A stretch of DNA of 64,000 bases from Pelagibacteraceae bacterium AG-470-E16 (GTDB taxonomy: Bacteria > Pseudomonadota > Alphaproteobacteria > Pelagibacterales > Pelagibacteraceae), in contig QCSF01000004.1 in NCBI GenBank assembly GCA_003209195.1, forward strand, positions 29,659-93,658. Direction: 5' to 3'. Below, piece by piece: positions 26,126 to 35,247 of the stretch. The notes beneath the pieces are model-generated. The model was not told the origin of the DNA, ran no database searches, and saw only the letters and a program-made list of their open reading frames with translations. Each line of letters starts with the position of its first letter. The stretch's first letter is position 1. The position numbers and the translations under genes were made by a program.

Positions 26126-26918
26126 ATTATTATTCTCAATAATTACATTTTTTATATTAATAACTAGTTCTCATACATTTGAGTATAAAGGGTCTTTTAC
26201 TCAGGGCGGTTTAATAATTGGTAAAGTAGATAAAAATTCAATTATGTATGTAAATAATAACAGAGTTAAAACTAGTAAAAATGGAATGTTTGTTTTTGGT
26301 ATTTCAAGAAATAGAACTAGTGACTTTTTAATTTCTATAAGAAATGACAAGTATACTCACAATTTTTCAAAAAAAATAAAAACAAGAAAATTTAAAATAC
26401 AAAGAATTGATGGTTTACCAAAAAGGAAAGTTACACCAAATAAAGAGGATATGAAACGAATTAGAAAAGAGGGCAAGTTGATATCTAAAGCTAAAAAAAA
26501 GAACTCAGATTTATTATTTTTTTTTGAAAGCTTTATTAGACCCTTAGATGGTATAACTACTGGGGTTTACGGGAGTCAGAGAATTTTAAATGGCAAACCT
26601 AGAAGACCTCATTATGGAATTGATATCGCGGCTAAGAAAGGAACAAAAATTAAAAACGCTAATTTTGGAAGAGTTGTAATGTCAGAAAAAAATCTATTTT
26701 TTACTGGCGGAACGATAATAATTGATCATGGTCATGGGTTAGTTTCAATTTACTCTCATTTAGATCAAATTTTTGTAAAGAAAGGTCAATTAATTGACAG
26801 GGGTAAAATTATAGCTACAGTTGGTTCAACTGGAAGATCAACTGGTCCTCATTTAGATTTTAGGTTATACTGTAATAATGTTCCTGTCGATCCAGACTTA
26901 ATTTTTTCAAAGAATTAA
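26118..26918 (+). CDS. M23-type peptidase domain protein with altered active site
   Basis: A 266-residue exported protein with a hydrophobic N-terminal signal (about 3-17), a beta-rich middle and a C-terminal LytM/M23 domain. The metal motif R-P-H-Y-G-I-D-I-A is at about 175-183, and Y-S-H-L-D follows. The final motif reads G-P-H-L-D-F-R, where active enzymes have H-x-H; the second zinc-ligand His is replaced by Asp. It could be a murein endopeptidase with an Asp ligand or an EnvC/NlpD-like regulator. Start is ATG 26118, overlapping DUF2093 by 8 nt. It converges on the lpxL-like gene. Confidence 0.85.
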   Translation: MFKLLFSIITFFILITSSHTFEYKGSFTQGGLIIGKVDKNSIMYVNNNRVKTSKNGMFVFGISRNRTSDFLISIRNDKYTHNFSKKIKTRKFKIQRIDGLPKRKVTPNKEDMKRIRKEGKLISKAKKKNSDLLFFFESFIRPLDGITTGVYGSQRILNGKPRRPHYGIDIAAKKGTKIKNANFGRVVMSEKNLFFTGGTIIIDHGHGLVSIYSHLDQIFVKKGQLIDRGKIIATVGSTGRSTGPHLDFRLYCNNVPVDPDLIFSKN

Positions 26919-27796
26919 ATTCTCCATCTATCATGTGTCCATATCCATTGACCAGGATTTTTCCTAATCATAATTTCTAATCTTTCATTAATTTTTTTTG
27001 TAATTAAGTACTCATCATCATTTTTATTTACTTCAATAGTCTCGTGAAAAAAAATTTCGAAATTAATATCGTTTACTCTTTTAATAGATAATGGTTGTAA
27101 AATATAATTATATTTTAATGCAATTTGAGCTGGTAAATTCATTGTCAAAGCATCTTTTTTAAATAATTTAACTTTAATACCCTGAGTGACTTTTTGATCT
27201 ATCATCACTGCTATATTTTGATTTTTTTTAATTTTGGAAATTAATTCTCTTGTCCCATACTTATATTTTTTAACACCAGGAATACTTTTTGGAATTTGGT
27301 TTTTACATATATGTCTCTTCCTTAGGTACTCCATCACCGGGTTTATAAAAAAATTATTTAATGGCCTATAAAGAGCTGAAATATTAAATTCGTTTTTATC
27401 AAGATACATTGCAAGTAATTCAAAATTTGCAAAGTGTCCCGAAAAAAACAGTATAGGTTTTGAACTTTTTTTTAATTCATTTATTTTTCCAGTATTAATG
27501 ATTTTTATATTTTGATTATTATTTTCGCGGAAAAACTTTAAATGCATATATTCAGCGAACACACGACCATAATTACACCACATGCTATCAGAGATTTTTT
27601 TAATTTCACTTTGATTTATCTTTGGAAAAACTATTGTAAGATTATTCTTTATTTTTTTATAAGATCTAATGAAAGGTCCAGTTTTTTTAAAAATATAGCA
27701 TGAAATGTTGGATGATTTTTTTACTCCAATTATTTTGAATACTGAAAAAAATAATATAGTAAGAATAAATTCGACAAAATATTTAATTAATTTCAT
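26915..27796 (-). CDS. lpxL: Lipid A acyltransferase (LpxL/HtrB family)
   Basis: A 293-residue membrane-associated acyltransferase. It has an N-terminal hydrophobic segment, the H-x4-E catalytic motif in F-S-G-H-F-A-N-F-E (about 118-126), A-L-Y-R-P-L-N-N around 145, D-Q-K-V-T-Q-G near 200 and W-I-W-T-H-D-R-W near the end. These match secondary acyltransferases that add lauroyl or myristoyl chains to Kdo-lipid A precursors on the inner membrane. Its gene follows lpxK, overlapping by 14 nt, in the msbA-waaA-lpxK-lpxL operon. Chain length is not predictable. Confidence 0.88.
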   Translation of the reverse strand: MKLIKYFVEFILTILFFSVFKIIGVKKSSNISCYIFKKTGPFIRSYKKIKNNLTIVFPKINQSEIKKISDSMWCNYGRVFAEYMHLKFFRENNNQNIKIINTGKINELKKSSKPILFFSGHFANFELLAMYLDKNEFNISALYRPLNNFFINPVMEYLRKRHICKNQIPKSIPGVKKYKYGTRELISKIKKNQNIAVMIDQKVTQGIKVKLFKKDALTMNLPAQIALKYNYILQPLSIKRVNDINFEIFFHETIEVNKNDDEYLITKKINERLEIMIRKNPGQWIWTHDRWRI

Positions 27797-28703
27797 TTAA
27801 AAATTTTTCGAAGTTATTGATTTCTAGTTTTAATTTAATATATGAAATTTTGTCCTTGTATTGGCAAGGAATTCCATGATAATTTTTCTCTGTCGTTATA
27901 ATATTTAATTTTTGCTGGTTGCATATGTTGAGTAAATATTCAATTTCGTGATTAGTAAATGAATGATGATCTTCAAAACTTTTAGTTAATTTAATATCTA
28001 AATTATTAAATTTAAGTAATCTAAAAAAACTATCATTATTTGAAATTCCACTAAATGCTAAAAACTTTTTATTAAGGAACTTTGCCTTGTTTTGAATCGT
28101 ATATTTTGAATAAAATATAATAATATCCTTATGAATCTTTCTTAATTTTTTTTCAATTAATTCACACTTATTTCCATTAATCAAAGCGATATTATAATTT
28201 TTAATAGATGATAATGGTTCCCTGAGAGGTCCCGCAGGTATCATAAATTCATTTCCAAAACCGACATCAGATTTTATGCATAAAATAGACTTATATTTAT
28301 TAAAAGAATAATCCTGCATACCATCATCTAAAATAACAGTATCAAAGCCATTTTTTTCTGCATGTAAGAGACCAGATAATCTTGTTTTTGGAGTAAACAA
28401 TGTTGTTTTTTGCCTTAACATTTTAATTTCATCATCTTGGTTTTTATTAAATTTCTTTAATACGCAACATTTTCTATTATTTTTGAGATCTTGAAATATT
28501 TTATGTGCTAATGGAGTCTTGCCAGTCCCACCTAAATAAATGTTACCGATACATATAGCTTTAAGTTTTAATTTTCTTCTATTTTGTTTCTGTAAAAAAG
28601 AATTTAATTTAAAAAATATATAATATATTATTGAAAATGGATAAAGTGCAAAAGTAAGTAAATGGTATTTATTTTCCCAAAATTTTGGAGTTTTAGAAAT
28701 CAT
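27783..28703 (-). CDS. lpxK: Tetraacyldisaccharide 4'-kinase
   Basis: A 306-residue P-loop kinase that phosphorylates the 4' position of the lipid A disaccharide. It has an N-terminal membrane anchor, the Walker A loop G-N-I-Y-L-G-G-T-G-K-T-P (about 53-64), V-I-L-D-D-G-M-Q-D (near 118) and A-G-P-L-R-E-P. It is of the normal length. It shares one base with waaA upstream and overlaps the acyltransferase gene downstream. Confidence 0.95.
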   Translation of the reverse strand: MISKTPKFWENKYHLLTFALYPFSIIYYIFFKLNSFLQKQNRRKLKLKAICIGNIYLGGTGKTPLAHKIFQDLKNNRKCCVLKKFNKNQDDEIKMLRQKTTLFTPKTRLSGLLHAEKNGFDTVILDDGMQDYSFNKYKSILCIKSDVGFGNEFMIPAGPLREPLSSIKNYNIALINGNKCELIEKKLRKIHKDIIIFYSKYTIQNKAKFLNKKFLAFSGISNNDSFFRLLKFNNLDIKLTKSFEDHHSFTNHEIEYLLNICNQQKLNIITTEKNYHGIPCQYKDKISYIKLKLEINNFEKFLNEIN

Positions 28704-29932
28704 TATTTATAAATCTCTTTACTTAAAAAATCTGTAGTTCTTTGTAATATATCTTTACTCAATTTTTCAACATAATCATTATTACTTGTATTATTTATAT
28801 ATTTAAAAATATTTAGAACTCTAATATGTAAGTCACTTGGATTAATAACTAATTCTGCCATATTTTTTTTACTTAATTCATTATATATTTCTGTAAAATT
28901 GAAAACGTTTTTTCCATATAAAATTTTGCACCCAAATCTGAGTGGCTCAATTGGGTTTTGCCCACCATGGTCAATAAAAGACCCCCCCATAAAAACACAC
29001 TTAGTATAATTAAAAACCTCATCAGCAATCCCAAATTGGTCAACTAGTATAATACCGCTGGGTGCATTCATTTTTTTACATTCTGATATTTTAACTAAAT
29101 TTATTGATTTTGATGTTATTTTTTTTTCTATTTCCTTGAGTCTATTTAAATGTCTGGGAATTAAAAATGTTAAAACACCATTTAACTTTGAATTTAATAT
29201 TTGATGTGTATCAATGATGTGGTCTAGTTCATCAAAATGAATACTCATTGCCGCCCAGGTTTTTTTTATATTATTTTTAATCTCAATATTTTTTTTTTTT
29301 ATTTTTTCTAATGCTATAAATTTTATATTACCCAAATTTCTTACATTCTGAATATTAAAGTAATTCAAATATTTTATAGTTTCATTATTTTGTGCTGTTA
29401 TATAACTAAAGTGTGATAGAATATCCGTAAAAGTTTTTCTAAAAAACCTCCATCTCTTAAAAGAGTTTTTAGATATTCTACAATTTAATAAAATTAGCTT
29501 GGAAACTTTCGAACTTTTAATTATTAAATTTGGCCAGATTTCAGATTCAACAAATATAGAAATTTTTGGTTTCCATTTTTTTAAAAATCTGGATATTATA
29601 ATCGGACTGTCAAGAGGGGCGTATTGATGTATTGTATTCTTATTTTTTAAATTTTTCTCAAAAAATGTATAGGAACTTAAAGTTACACTCGTAATTAATA
29701 TTTTAATTTCCCCATTCTTTTGATAATATTTTATTATTGGATATATTGATTTAATTTCACCTAAACTTGCTACGTGAAACCAAATTACATTTTCAATATT
29801 TTTAATTCTGCTGTAGCCTAATTTTTCTTTATATCTTAACTTATCTTCTTTAAAATTTTTTACTCTTTTTTTGAGAATTAAATAGAGAAATGGGTGGGTA
29901 ATAAATGTAAATATTAGATAAATTATTTTCAT
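28703..29932 (-). CDS. waaA: 3-deoxy-D-manno-octulosonic acid transferase
   Basis: A 409-residue GT-B glycosyltransferase that attaches Kdo to lipid IVA. An N-terminal hydrophobic anchor is followed by V-I-W-F-H-V-A-S-L-G-E (with the general-base Glu), I-F-V-E-S-E-I-W-P-N-L near 127 and M-G-G-S-F-I-D-H-G-G-Q-N-P-I-E-P near 320. It lies in the lipid A operon, 0 nt from msbA and overlapping lpxK by one base. Together with lpxK and msbA it indicates a Kdo-lipid A outer membrane. Confidence 0.95.
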   Translation of the reverse strand: MKIIYLIFTFITHPFLYLILKKRVKNFKEDKLRYKEKLGYSRIKNIENVIWFHVASLGEIKSIYPIIKYYQKNGEIKILITSVTLSSYTFFEKNLKNKNTIHQYAPLDSPIIISRFLKKWKPKISIFVESEIWPNLIIKSSKVSKLILLNCRISKNSFKRWRFFRKTFTDILSHFSYITAQNNETIKYLNYFNIQNVRNLGNIKFIALEKIKKKNIEIKNNIKKTWAAMSIHFDELDHIIDTHQILNSKLNGVLTFLIPRHLNRLKEIEKKITSKSINLVKISECKKMNAPSGIILVDQFGIADEVFNYTKCVFMGGSFIDHGGQNPIEPLRFGCKILYGKNVFNFTEIYNELSKKNMAELVINPSDLHIRVLNIFKYINNTSNNDYVEKLSKDILQRTTDFLSKEIYK

Positions 29933-31669
29933 CTAATTATCTAAATTTTGTTGATCGTAGAGTTTTTTATAAATGATTGAATTTTCTACAAGTTGATCAT
30001 GAGAGCCTTCTTCAATCACTTTACCATCTTCGATCACAAAGATTTTATCTACGTTTTTTATCGTTGAAAGTCTGTGAGCTATAATTAAAGTTGTTTTATC
30101 TTTTATTAAATTTTCAATAGCATCCTGTACGTATTTTTCAGATTCAGTGTCTAAAGCAGAGGTAGCTTCATCTAACAAAATTATAGGGCTATTTTTCAAA
30201 ATAGCTCTTGCGATCGAAAGTCTTTGTTTTTGACCGCCAGATAGTTTTACTCCAGCTTCGCCAATAATAGTATCATATCCAATTTTTAGGTTTTTTATGA
30301 AGCTGTCTGCAGCGGCTTTTTTTGCCGCCTCAATAATGTCATTATCTGTTGCGGTAATATTCCCATAGCCTATATTCGCTTTCACGGTATCATCAAAAAG
30401 TACAATATCTTGACTTACTAAAGAAATATTTTTTCTCAGAGATTTTAGTTGAATTTTATTAATGTTCTGTTTGTCAATTTGTATCCCGCCGTTGTCAAGA
30501 TGATAAAACCTTGGTATGAGACTCAATATTGTAGTTTTTCCACTACCGCTTAAACCAACTAACGCAGCAGAAGTTTTTCCGCTTATTTTAAAACTAAGAT
30601 CTTTTAAGGCCACAGTTCCATCAGGATATGAAAAATTCACTTTATCGAAAACAATTTCTCCAGAACTAATATTTAAATTTGGTAAATTGTCATCATTAGT
30701 TACTTGATTACTTTGATCTATAATTGTGTAAATTCTTTTCGCTGCAGTTAAACCCTCTTGAATTGTAAGATTAATACCAGCTAAAGCTTTAATTGGCTGG
30801 TACGCTAACATTAAGGCTGATAGAAAGGATACAAACTGACCAATTTCCATAGCACCTTGAATACTTCTGTAACCTGCAAATAATATTACTAATGCTATTG
30901 CAATCGAATTAATAGTTTCCATAATTGGCCCTGCTCGATGTCTGGTTTGTTCAACTTTTTTTTCTTTTTTTAATCGTAAATCAATAACTTCAGTAAATTT
31001 TTTAAGTTCTTCCTTTTCCCGTTGATAAATTTGAATAACAGATGTCCCTTTCAGAATTTCTGATAAAAACTTAGTAAAATTTCCAAATGCATCTAGATTT
31101 TCTAATGCTGCTTTTTGCATTTTTTTTCCAATATGTTTTGATGCGTATGCAGCGATTGGTATCATGGTGATTGCAACTAATGATAGTTGCCAATCTTGAT
31201 AAAACATAACACATAAAAGAGCAATTAAAGTAAAGCTTTCCTTCACTAAACTTAAAGAAAAAGCCATAATTGTTGCTAATAAGACTCTTGTATCATTTGA
31301 GAAATTAGAGATAAATTTACCAGAGTGTTTTTCTATTAGGTGAGATAAGTCTGAAATTAAAATTTTACCAGTCATTAAAACTTGAATATTTTTAAGGACT
31401 TTAAATGCTACTTTAATTGTTGTCATTCTTACTATAAAAATTGATAATGACTTTAGTAGAAATGTAATCACGATTGCAATTGGTATTAAAACAAGCATAG
31501 TTTCATTTTTTTCAATAAATATTTTTTTTATAGCTGGATCTAATAACCAAGCTGTGAGAGCTGTTGTGATTGCTGTTATTATTACAAATAAAAAGATCAG
31601 AGAAATTTCTTTTAAATATTTTTTTATTTGAGTTTTAAAAATTCTTATTGCAACTTCTTTGTTATTCAT
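29933..31669 (-). CDS. msbA: MsbA-type ABC transporter
   Basis: A 578-residue half-transporter with six N-terminal transmembrane helices (to about 310) and a C-terminal ATPase: Walker A G-L-S-G-S-G-K-T-T (about 374), signature L-S-G-G-Q-K-Q-R-L (near 478) and Walker B I-I-L-L-D-E-A-T-S. Its position next to waaA, lpxK and an acyltransferase supports a lipid A flippase role rather than drug export. It is the first of the four lipid A genes; pmbA ends 2 nt upstream. Confidence 0.92.
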   Translation of the reverse strand: MNNKEVAIRIFKTQIKKYLKEISLIFLFVIITAITTALTAWLLDPAIKKIFIEKNETMLVLIPIAIVITFLLKSLSIFIVRMTTIKVAFKVLKNIQVLMTGKILISDLSHLIEKHSGKFISNFSNDTRVLLATIMAFSLSLVKESFTLIALLCVMFYQDWQLSLVAITMIPIAAYASKHIGKKMQKAALENLDAFGNFTKFLSEILKGTSVIQIYQREKEELKKFTEVIDLRLKKEKKVEQTRHRAGPIMETINSIAIALVILFAGYRSIQGAMEIGQFVSFLSALMLAYQPIKALAGINLTIQEGLTAAKRIYTIIDQSNQVTNDDNLPNLNISSGEIVFDKVNFSYPDGTVALKDLSFKISGKTSAALVGLSGSGKTTILSLIPRFYHLDNGGIQIDKQNINKIQLKSLRKNISLVSQDIVLFDDTVKANIGYGNITATDNDIIEAAKKAAADSFIKNLKIGYDTIIGEAGVKLSGGQKQRLSIARAILKNSPIILLDEATSALDTESEKYVQDAIENLIKDKTTLIIAHRLSTIKNVDKIFVIEDGKVIEEGSHDQLVENSIIYKKLYDQQNLDN

Positions 31670-31671
31670 TC

Positions 31672-32991
31672 TTATTTTCCAGCTACAGTCATTTCCTCAA
31701 TTAATATCGATGGGGAATTAGTGGACGATTTAAAAACTAAGTCGTTAGCTGGTATTAATTTTTTGAACATAAACTCCAAATTATTTGCAATAGTAACCTC
31801 GTTTACTGGATATGTTAATTTACCATTTTCAATCATAAGACCAGACGCACCAACACTATAGTTTCCATTTGTTATATCTCCGGATCTCCCTATAAGTTCG
31901 GTTACAAAAAAGGCTTTTTTTTGATCGGAAATCATTTCATTTAAATCAATTTCACCATTTTCTATAAAAAGGTTTGTAGACCCACCACTACGTCCATTTG
32001 TTTTCATGTTCAGTATTTTTGCATTGTAATTGTCCAATATTAATTCTTTTAAAACTCCTTTTTCAACTAAAGATAATTTTTTATTTTTAACACCTTCCGA
32101 GTCAAAAGATTGTGAACCAAGTCCTCTTTTTATTAATGGATCATCAAAAATATTTATTTTTTTTGAAAAGACTGGCTTATTTATGGAATTTTTTAAAAAA
32201 GATGTTCCTCTAACAAATGCTGATCCAGATATAGCAGATACAAATGTAGATAATAAAGACTTTGCTACTCTACTGTCAAATATTATTGGCATCTTACCTG
32301 ATGAAATTTTTTTTGCTCCAAGTCTTCTAGAAGCTCTGCTCGCTGCTTTTTTTCCGATCTTTTTCGGATCATCAATATTTTCATAAAAACGACTCGTGCA
32401 GATTTCATAATCTCTTTCCATAAGTCCATTTTCTTCAGCCAAGGCTTCACAAAAAACATAAATTACAGAAGATTTATATCCATTACAAAAACCTTTACTG
32501 TTCGCAAGAATAAAATTTGATTTATTTTCAGAAAAAGATGAACCATTTGAATTTTTAACTTTTGAATTTGTAAACATTTGATCTTCCATTTCTTGTAAAT
32601 AATTTTTTTTAAAATCACTTGAAAGATTTTTTTCTTCATATAAATCTAAATCATAAATTTTGTTTTCAAGGTCTTCTTTATTCGGTAACCCAATATTTTT
32701 ATCTTCTGGAGAAATTTTTGTGCAGTCTATACATCTTTCGATTAATATATTTAAATTACGCTCATTGAAGTTTGAAGTTGAAACATTTGATTTTTTTCTA
32801 TTGATATAAGTTGTCAAACCTAATGATAAAGTTTCTGATCTATCTGCATGCTCAATTTTTTTGTTTCTAAAATTCAAAGTGTCAGAAATAGAATTTCCGA
32901 GTGCCACCTCAACATCTGTTGCCCCTAAGCTTTTTGCTTTAGATATACATTTTGTGGCAAGGTCTGATAAATTTTCCTTTGTTTTAAGCAT
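31672..32991 (-). CDS. pmbA: TldE/PmbA, partner of the TldD metalloprotease
   Basis: A 439-residue member of the TldD/PmbA family, the non-metal-binding partner in the TldD-TldE heterodimer that degrades unfolded peptides and matures some modified peptides. It shows S-L-G-L-T-T-Y and a C-terminal G-A-S-G-L-M-I-E-N-G-K-L. The HExxxH motif is absent, as expected for TldE. A TTG 12 nt upstream is less likely than the ATG at 32991. It overlaps ubiA by 8 nt. tldD lies 3 kb away on the same strand. Confidence 0.92.
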   Translation of the reverse strand: MLKTKENLSDLATKCISKAKSLGATDVEVALGNSISDTLNFRNKKIEHADRSETLSLGLTTYINRKKSNVSTSNFNERNLNILIERCIDCTKISPEDKNIGLPNKEDLENKIYDLDLYEEKNLSSDFKKNYLQEMEDQMFTNSKVKNSNGSSFSENKSNFILANSKGFCNGYKSSVIYVFCEALAEENGLMERDYEICTSRFYENIDDPKKIGKKAASRASRRLGAKKISSGKMPIIFDSRVAKSLLSTFVSAISGSAFVRGTSFLKNSINKPVFSKKINIFDDPLIKRGLGSQSFDSEGVKNKKLSLVEKGVLKELILDNYNAKILNMKTNGRSGGSTNLFIENGEIDLNEMISDQKKAFFVTELIGRSGDITNGNYSVGASGLMIENGKLTYPVNEVTIANNLEFMFKKLIPANDLVFKSSTNSPSILIEEMTVAGK

Positions 32992-33844
32992 TATAAAAAA
33001 CAATTATTAGAATTATAAAAATAGACAACCCATAATAATTATTTAACTTAAAAAGAGACAGATTCTGAGTACTATTTTTAATTTCAACCTTTTGAATTTG
33101 GAAGATTAAGAGTAACAATGGCAATATGTAAAGAATGATTTCGACCTTTATTTTATTCAAAATTAGAATATTTGAATAAATCATCAAAGATATGCTTATT
33201 AAGTAAACGATAACCAAAAATTGTTTGATTTTTTTATTGAATTTAATAGATGTAGATTTAACACCTATTTTTATGTCTTCTTCAGCATCTTGTAGACCAT
33301 AAATTGTGTCGTAACCTAATGTCCAAAAAACTGCAGATAAATAAATTAATAATATTCCAATATTAATCTCTTCATTAAAAACTAAATAACTTAAAATTAC
33401 ACCCCAATTAAATACAATGCCTAAAAAAAGTTGAGGCCAATATGTTATTCTTTTCATAAAAGGGTATGCAAAAATAAGTATACCAGATGATAGGCCAAAA
33501 ATTATTGCAGTGAAATTGAATTGGAAAAGAATTATTAATGATAGGAAGGATAAAAAAGCTACAAGCACCCAGCCTTTAAAAGTTGAAAGTTTATTTGATG
33601 CAAGTGGCCTTTGTTTAGTTCTTGTAACTTTTTGATCAATTTTTTTATCAATAATATCATTATACACACACCCAGCACTTCGCATTAAAATTGAGCCAAT
33701 AAAAAATAAAAAAAAATTGATTATCCATTCTTGGTTGATTGACATATTTTTTAACACGACCGCGAATCCCCATGAGCAAGGCCAAAATAAAAGCATGAAG
33801 CCTATAGGCTTATCAAGCCTCATCAATAAAAAATAATCCTTCAT
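32984..33844 (-). CDS. ubiA: 4-hydroxybenzoate polyprenyltransferase
   Basis: A 286-residue integral membrane prenyltransferase with about eight transmembrane helices. The two Asp-rich motifs are N-D-I-I-D-K-K-I-D (about 64-72) and the later G-L-Q-D-A-E-E-D region near 188. R-P-L-A-S lies after the first. It attaches the isoprenoid tail to 4-hydroxybenzoate in ubiquinone synthesis, the quinone that feeds the bc1 complex encoded at the right end of the window. It overlaps pmbA by 8 nt. Confidence 0.93.
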   Translation of the reverse strand: MKDYFLLMRLDKPIGFMLLFWPCSWGFAVVLKNMSINQEWIINFFLFFIGSILMRSAGCVYNDIIDKKIDQKVTRTKQRPLASNKLSTFKGWVLVAFLSFLSLIILFQFNFTAIIFGLSSGILIFAYPFMKRITYWPQLFLGIVFNWGVILSYLVFNEEINIGILLIYLSAVFWTLGYDTIYGLQDAEEDIKIGVKSTSIKFNKKIKQFLVIVYLISISLMIYSNILILNKIKVEIILYILPLLLLIFQIQKVEIKNSTQNLSLFKLNNYYGLSIFIILIIVFYNA

Positions 33845-33847
33845 TTA

Positions 33848-34516
33848 TTAAAAATATTTTAAAAGTTGAGATAAATCTTTTATTATTATTTTAGGCATAT
33901 AATCTAATTTATCAAAAGTCTTATTAAATCGATCTACCCAAATTGACTGATAACCAAACACACCACCACCAACAACATCCCATGTATTTGAACTCATAAA
34001 ACAAACCTCGTTTGGTTGGCAATTATTTTTTTTAGTAACCAATTCATAAACTTTTGGATCAGGTTTATAAATACCAACTTCTTCTATTGAAATAATATCA
34101 TCAAACAGATCTTTTACCCCAGCATTTGTTGTTAGTTCTTCAAGTAAGGAAGGAGAACCATTTGACAATATACAAGTTTTAATATTTTTCTCTTTTAAGT
34201 CTAATAAACATTTGTTTAACTCTGGATATGGACTTAATTTCTTATATAATTCCAATAAACGAATTTTGTATACGCTGTCAATTTTATGTGTTGTCATCGC
34301 AAAGTCTAATGAGTCTTCGGTTACTTTCCAAAAATCCTTATGTTTTTTCATTAGTGATCTAAGCCAAGTATATTCTAACTGTACAGTTCTCCAAGTTGTT
34401 GAAAATGCTAACCAATTTTCACCAATTTCTTTTGCTAAATTTTGAGCCGCAGAATTTATATCGAAACAAGTTCCATAAGCATCAAAAGCACAAACTTTAA
34501 TATTTTTAATTTTCAT
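33848..34516 (-). CDS. Haloacid dehalogenase type II-like HAD hydrolase
   Basis: A 222-residue HAD protein resembling L-2-haloacid dehalogenases. The nucleophile is in A-F-D-A-Y-G-T-C-F-D (Asp11), followed by the alpha-helical cap. Motif II is I-L-S-N-G-S-P (about 116), the lysine lies in Y-K-P-D-P-K-V-Y and motif IV is M-S-S-N-T-W-D-V-V-G-G. It may hydrolyse haloacids, or glycolate-type or other small substrates; the family is often over-annotated. It lies 3 nt before ubiA and diverges from rsmE with 20 nt between starts. Confidence 0.83.
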   Translation of the reverse strand: MKIKNIKVCAFDAYGTCFDINSAAQNLAKEIGENWLAFSTTWRTVQLEYTWLRSLMKKHKDFWKVTEDSLDFAMTTHKIDSVYKIRLLELYKKLSPYPELNKCLLDLKEKNIKTCILSNGSPSLLEELTTNAGVKDLFDDIISIEEVGIYKPDPKVYELVTKKNNCQPNEVCFMSSNTWDVVGGGVFGYQSIWVDRFNKTFDKLDYMPKIIIKDLSQLLKYF

Positions 34517-34536
34517 AATGAGATATAAATAAATTA

Positions 34537-35247
34537 ATGTCTAAAATTAGATTATTTTGGGAAAAATCTCTAGAAGAAAAGAGTCAAGTAAAAGTATCAG
34601 ATAAAGATTTTCATTATCTCTCAAATGTAATGAGATGTGATATTGGCTCAACCATTTTATTGTTTAATAAAGCAAATGGAGAATTTCTCAGTAAAGTAAT
34701 AAAAAAAACTAAAAATGAATTTATATTGTCAGTTATTAACAGAATAAAGCACGAACAAATTAAAAACGTTTTCAACATGGCTTTTTGTCCTCCAAAATCT
34801 AAGAAATTAGATTTTCTAATACAAAAATGCACAGAAATAGGAGTAAATAACTTTTACCCCATCATCTCTGATCATACAGAAAATAGAAATTTAAATTTAG
34901 GGAGAATAAAAAAAATAATTAAAGAGGCGGTTGAACAATCTAATCAAACCCATATCCCTGAAATTTATAATCCAATAATTTTTAGTAATTTTGTCAAAAA
35001 AAGTGATGGATATAGCCAGATTTTTTTTGGTGATATTCAATCAGATAAAAAACTAGCAAATTTAAAAATAGATATGGTTAAAGAAAAATTTATATTTATT
35101 GGCCCTGAGGGAGATTTTTCTTTAAAAGAAATAGAAATCATTAGAAGTAATCAAAATTTTTTTAGCTTTTCTCTTGGGAAAAGAATTTTCAGAAGTGAAA
35201 CTGCTGCGATTGCCTCCCTTGTATTATTTAATAATTTTTTTAATTAA
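34537..35247 (+). CDS. rsmE: 16S rRNA (uracil-1498-N3)-methyltransferase
   Basis: A 236-residue SPOUT methyltransferase. An N-terminal PUA-like domain (H-Y-L-S-N-V-M-R around 27) precedes the knotted SAM domain with Q-K-C-T-E-I-G-V (about 95), E-A-V-E-Q-S-N-Q, I-G-P-E-G-D-F-S and the knot L-G-K-R-I-F-R-S-E-T-A-A near the end. It methylates U1498 of 16S rRNA. It converges on tldD, overlapping by 4 nt. Confidence 0.95.
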   Translation: MSKIRLFWEKSLEEKSQVKVSDKDFHYLSNVMRCDIGSTILLFNKANGEFLSKVIKKTKNEFILSVINRIKHEQIKNVFNMAFCPPKSKKLDFLIQKCTEIGVNNFYPIISDHTENRNLNLGRIKKIIKEAVEQSNQTHIPEIYNPIIFSNFVKKSDGYSQIFFGDIQSDKKLANLKIDMVKEKFIFIGPEGDFSLKEIEIIRSNQNFFSFSLGKRIFRSETAAIASLVLFNNFFN

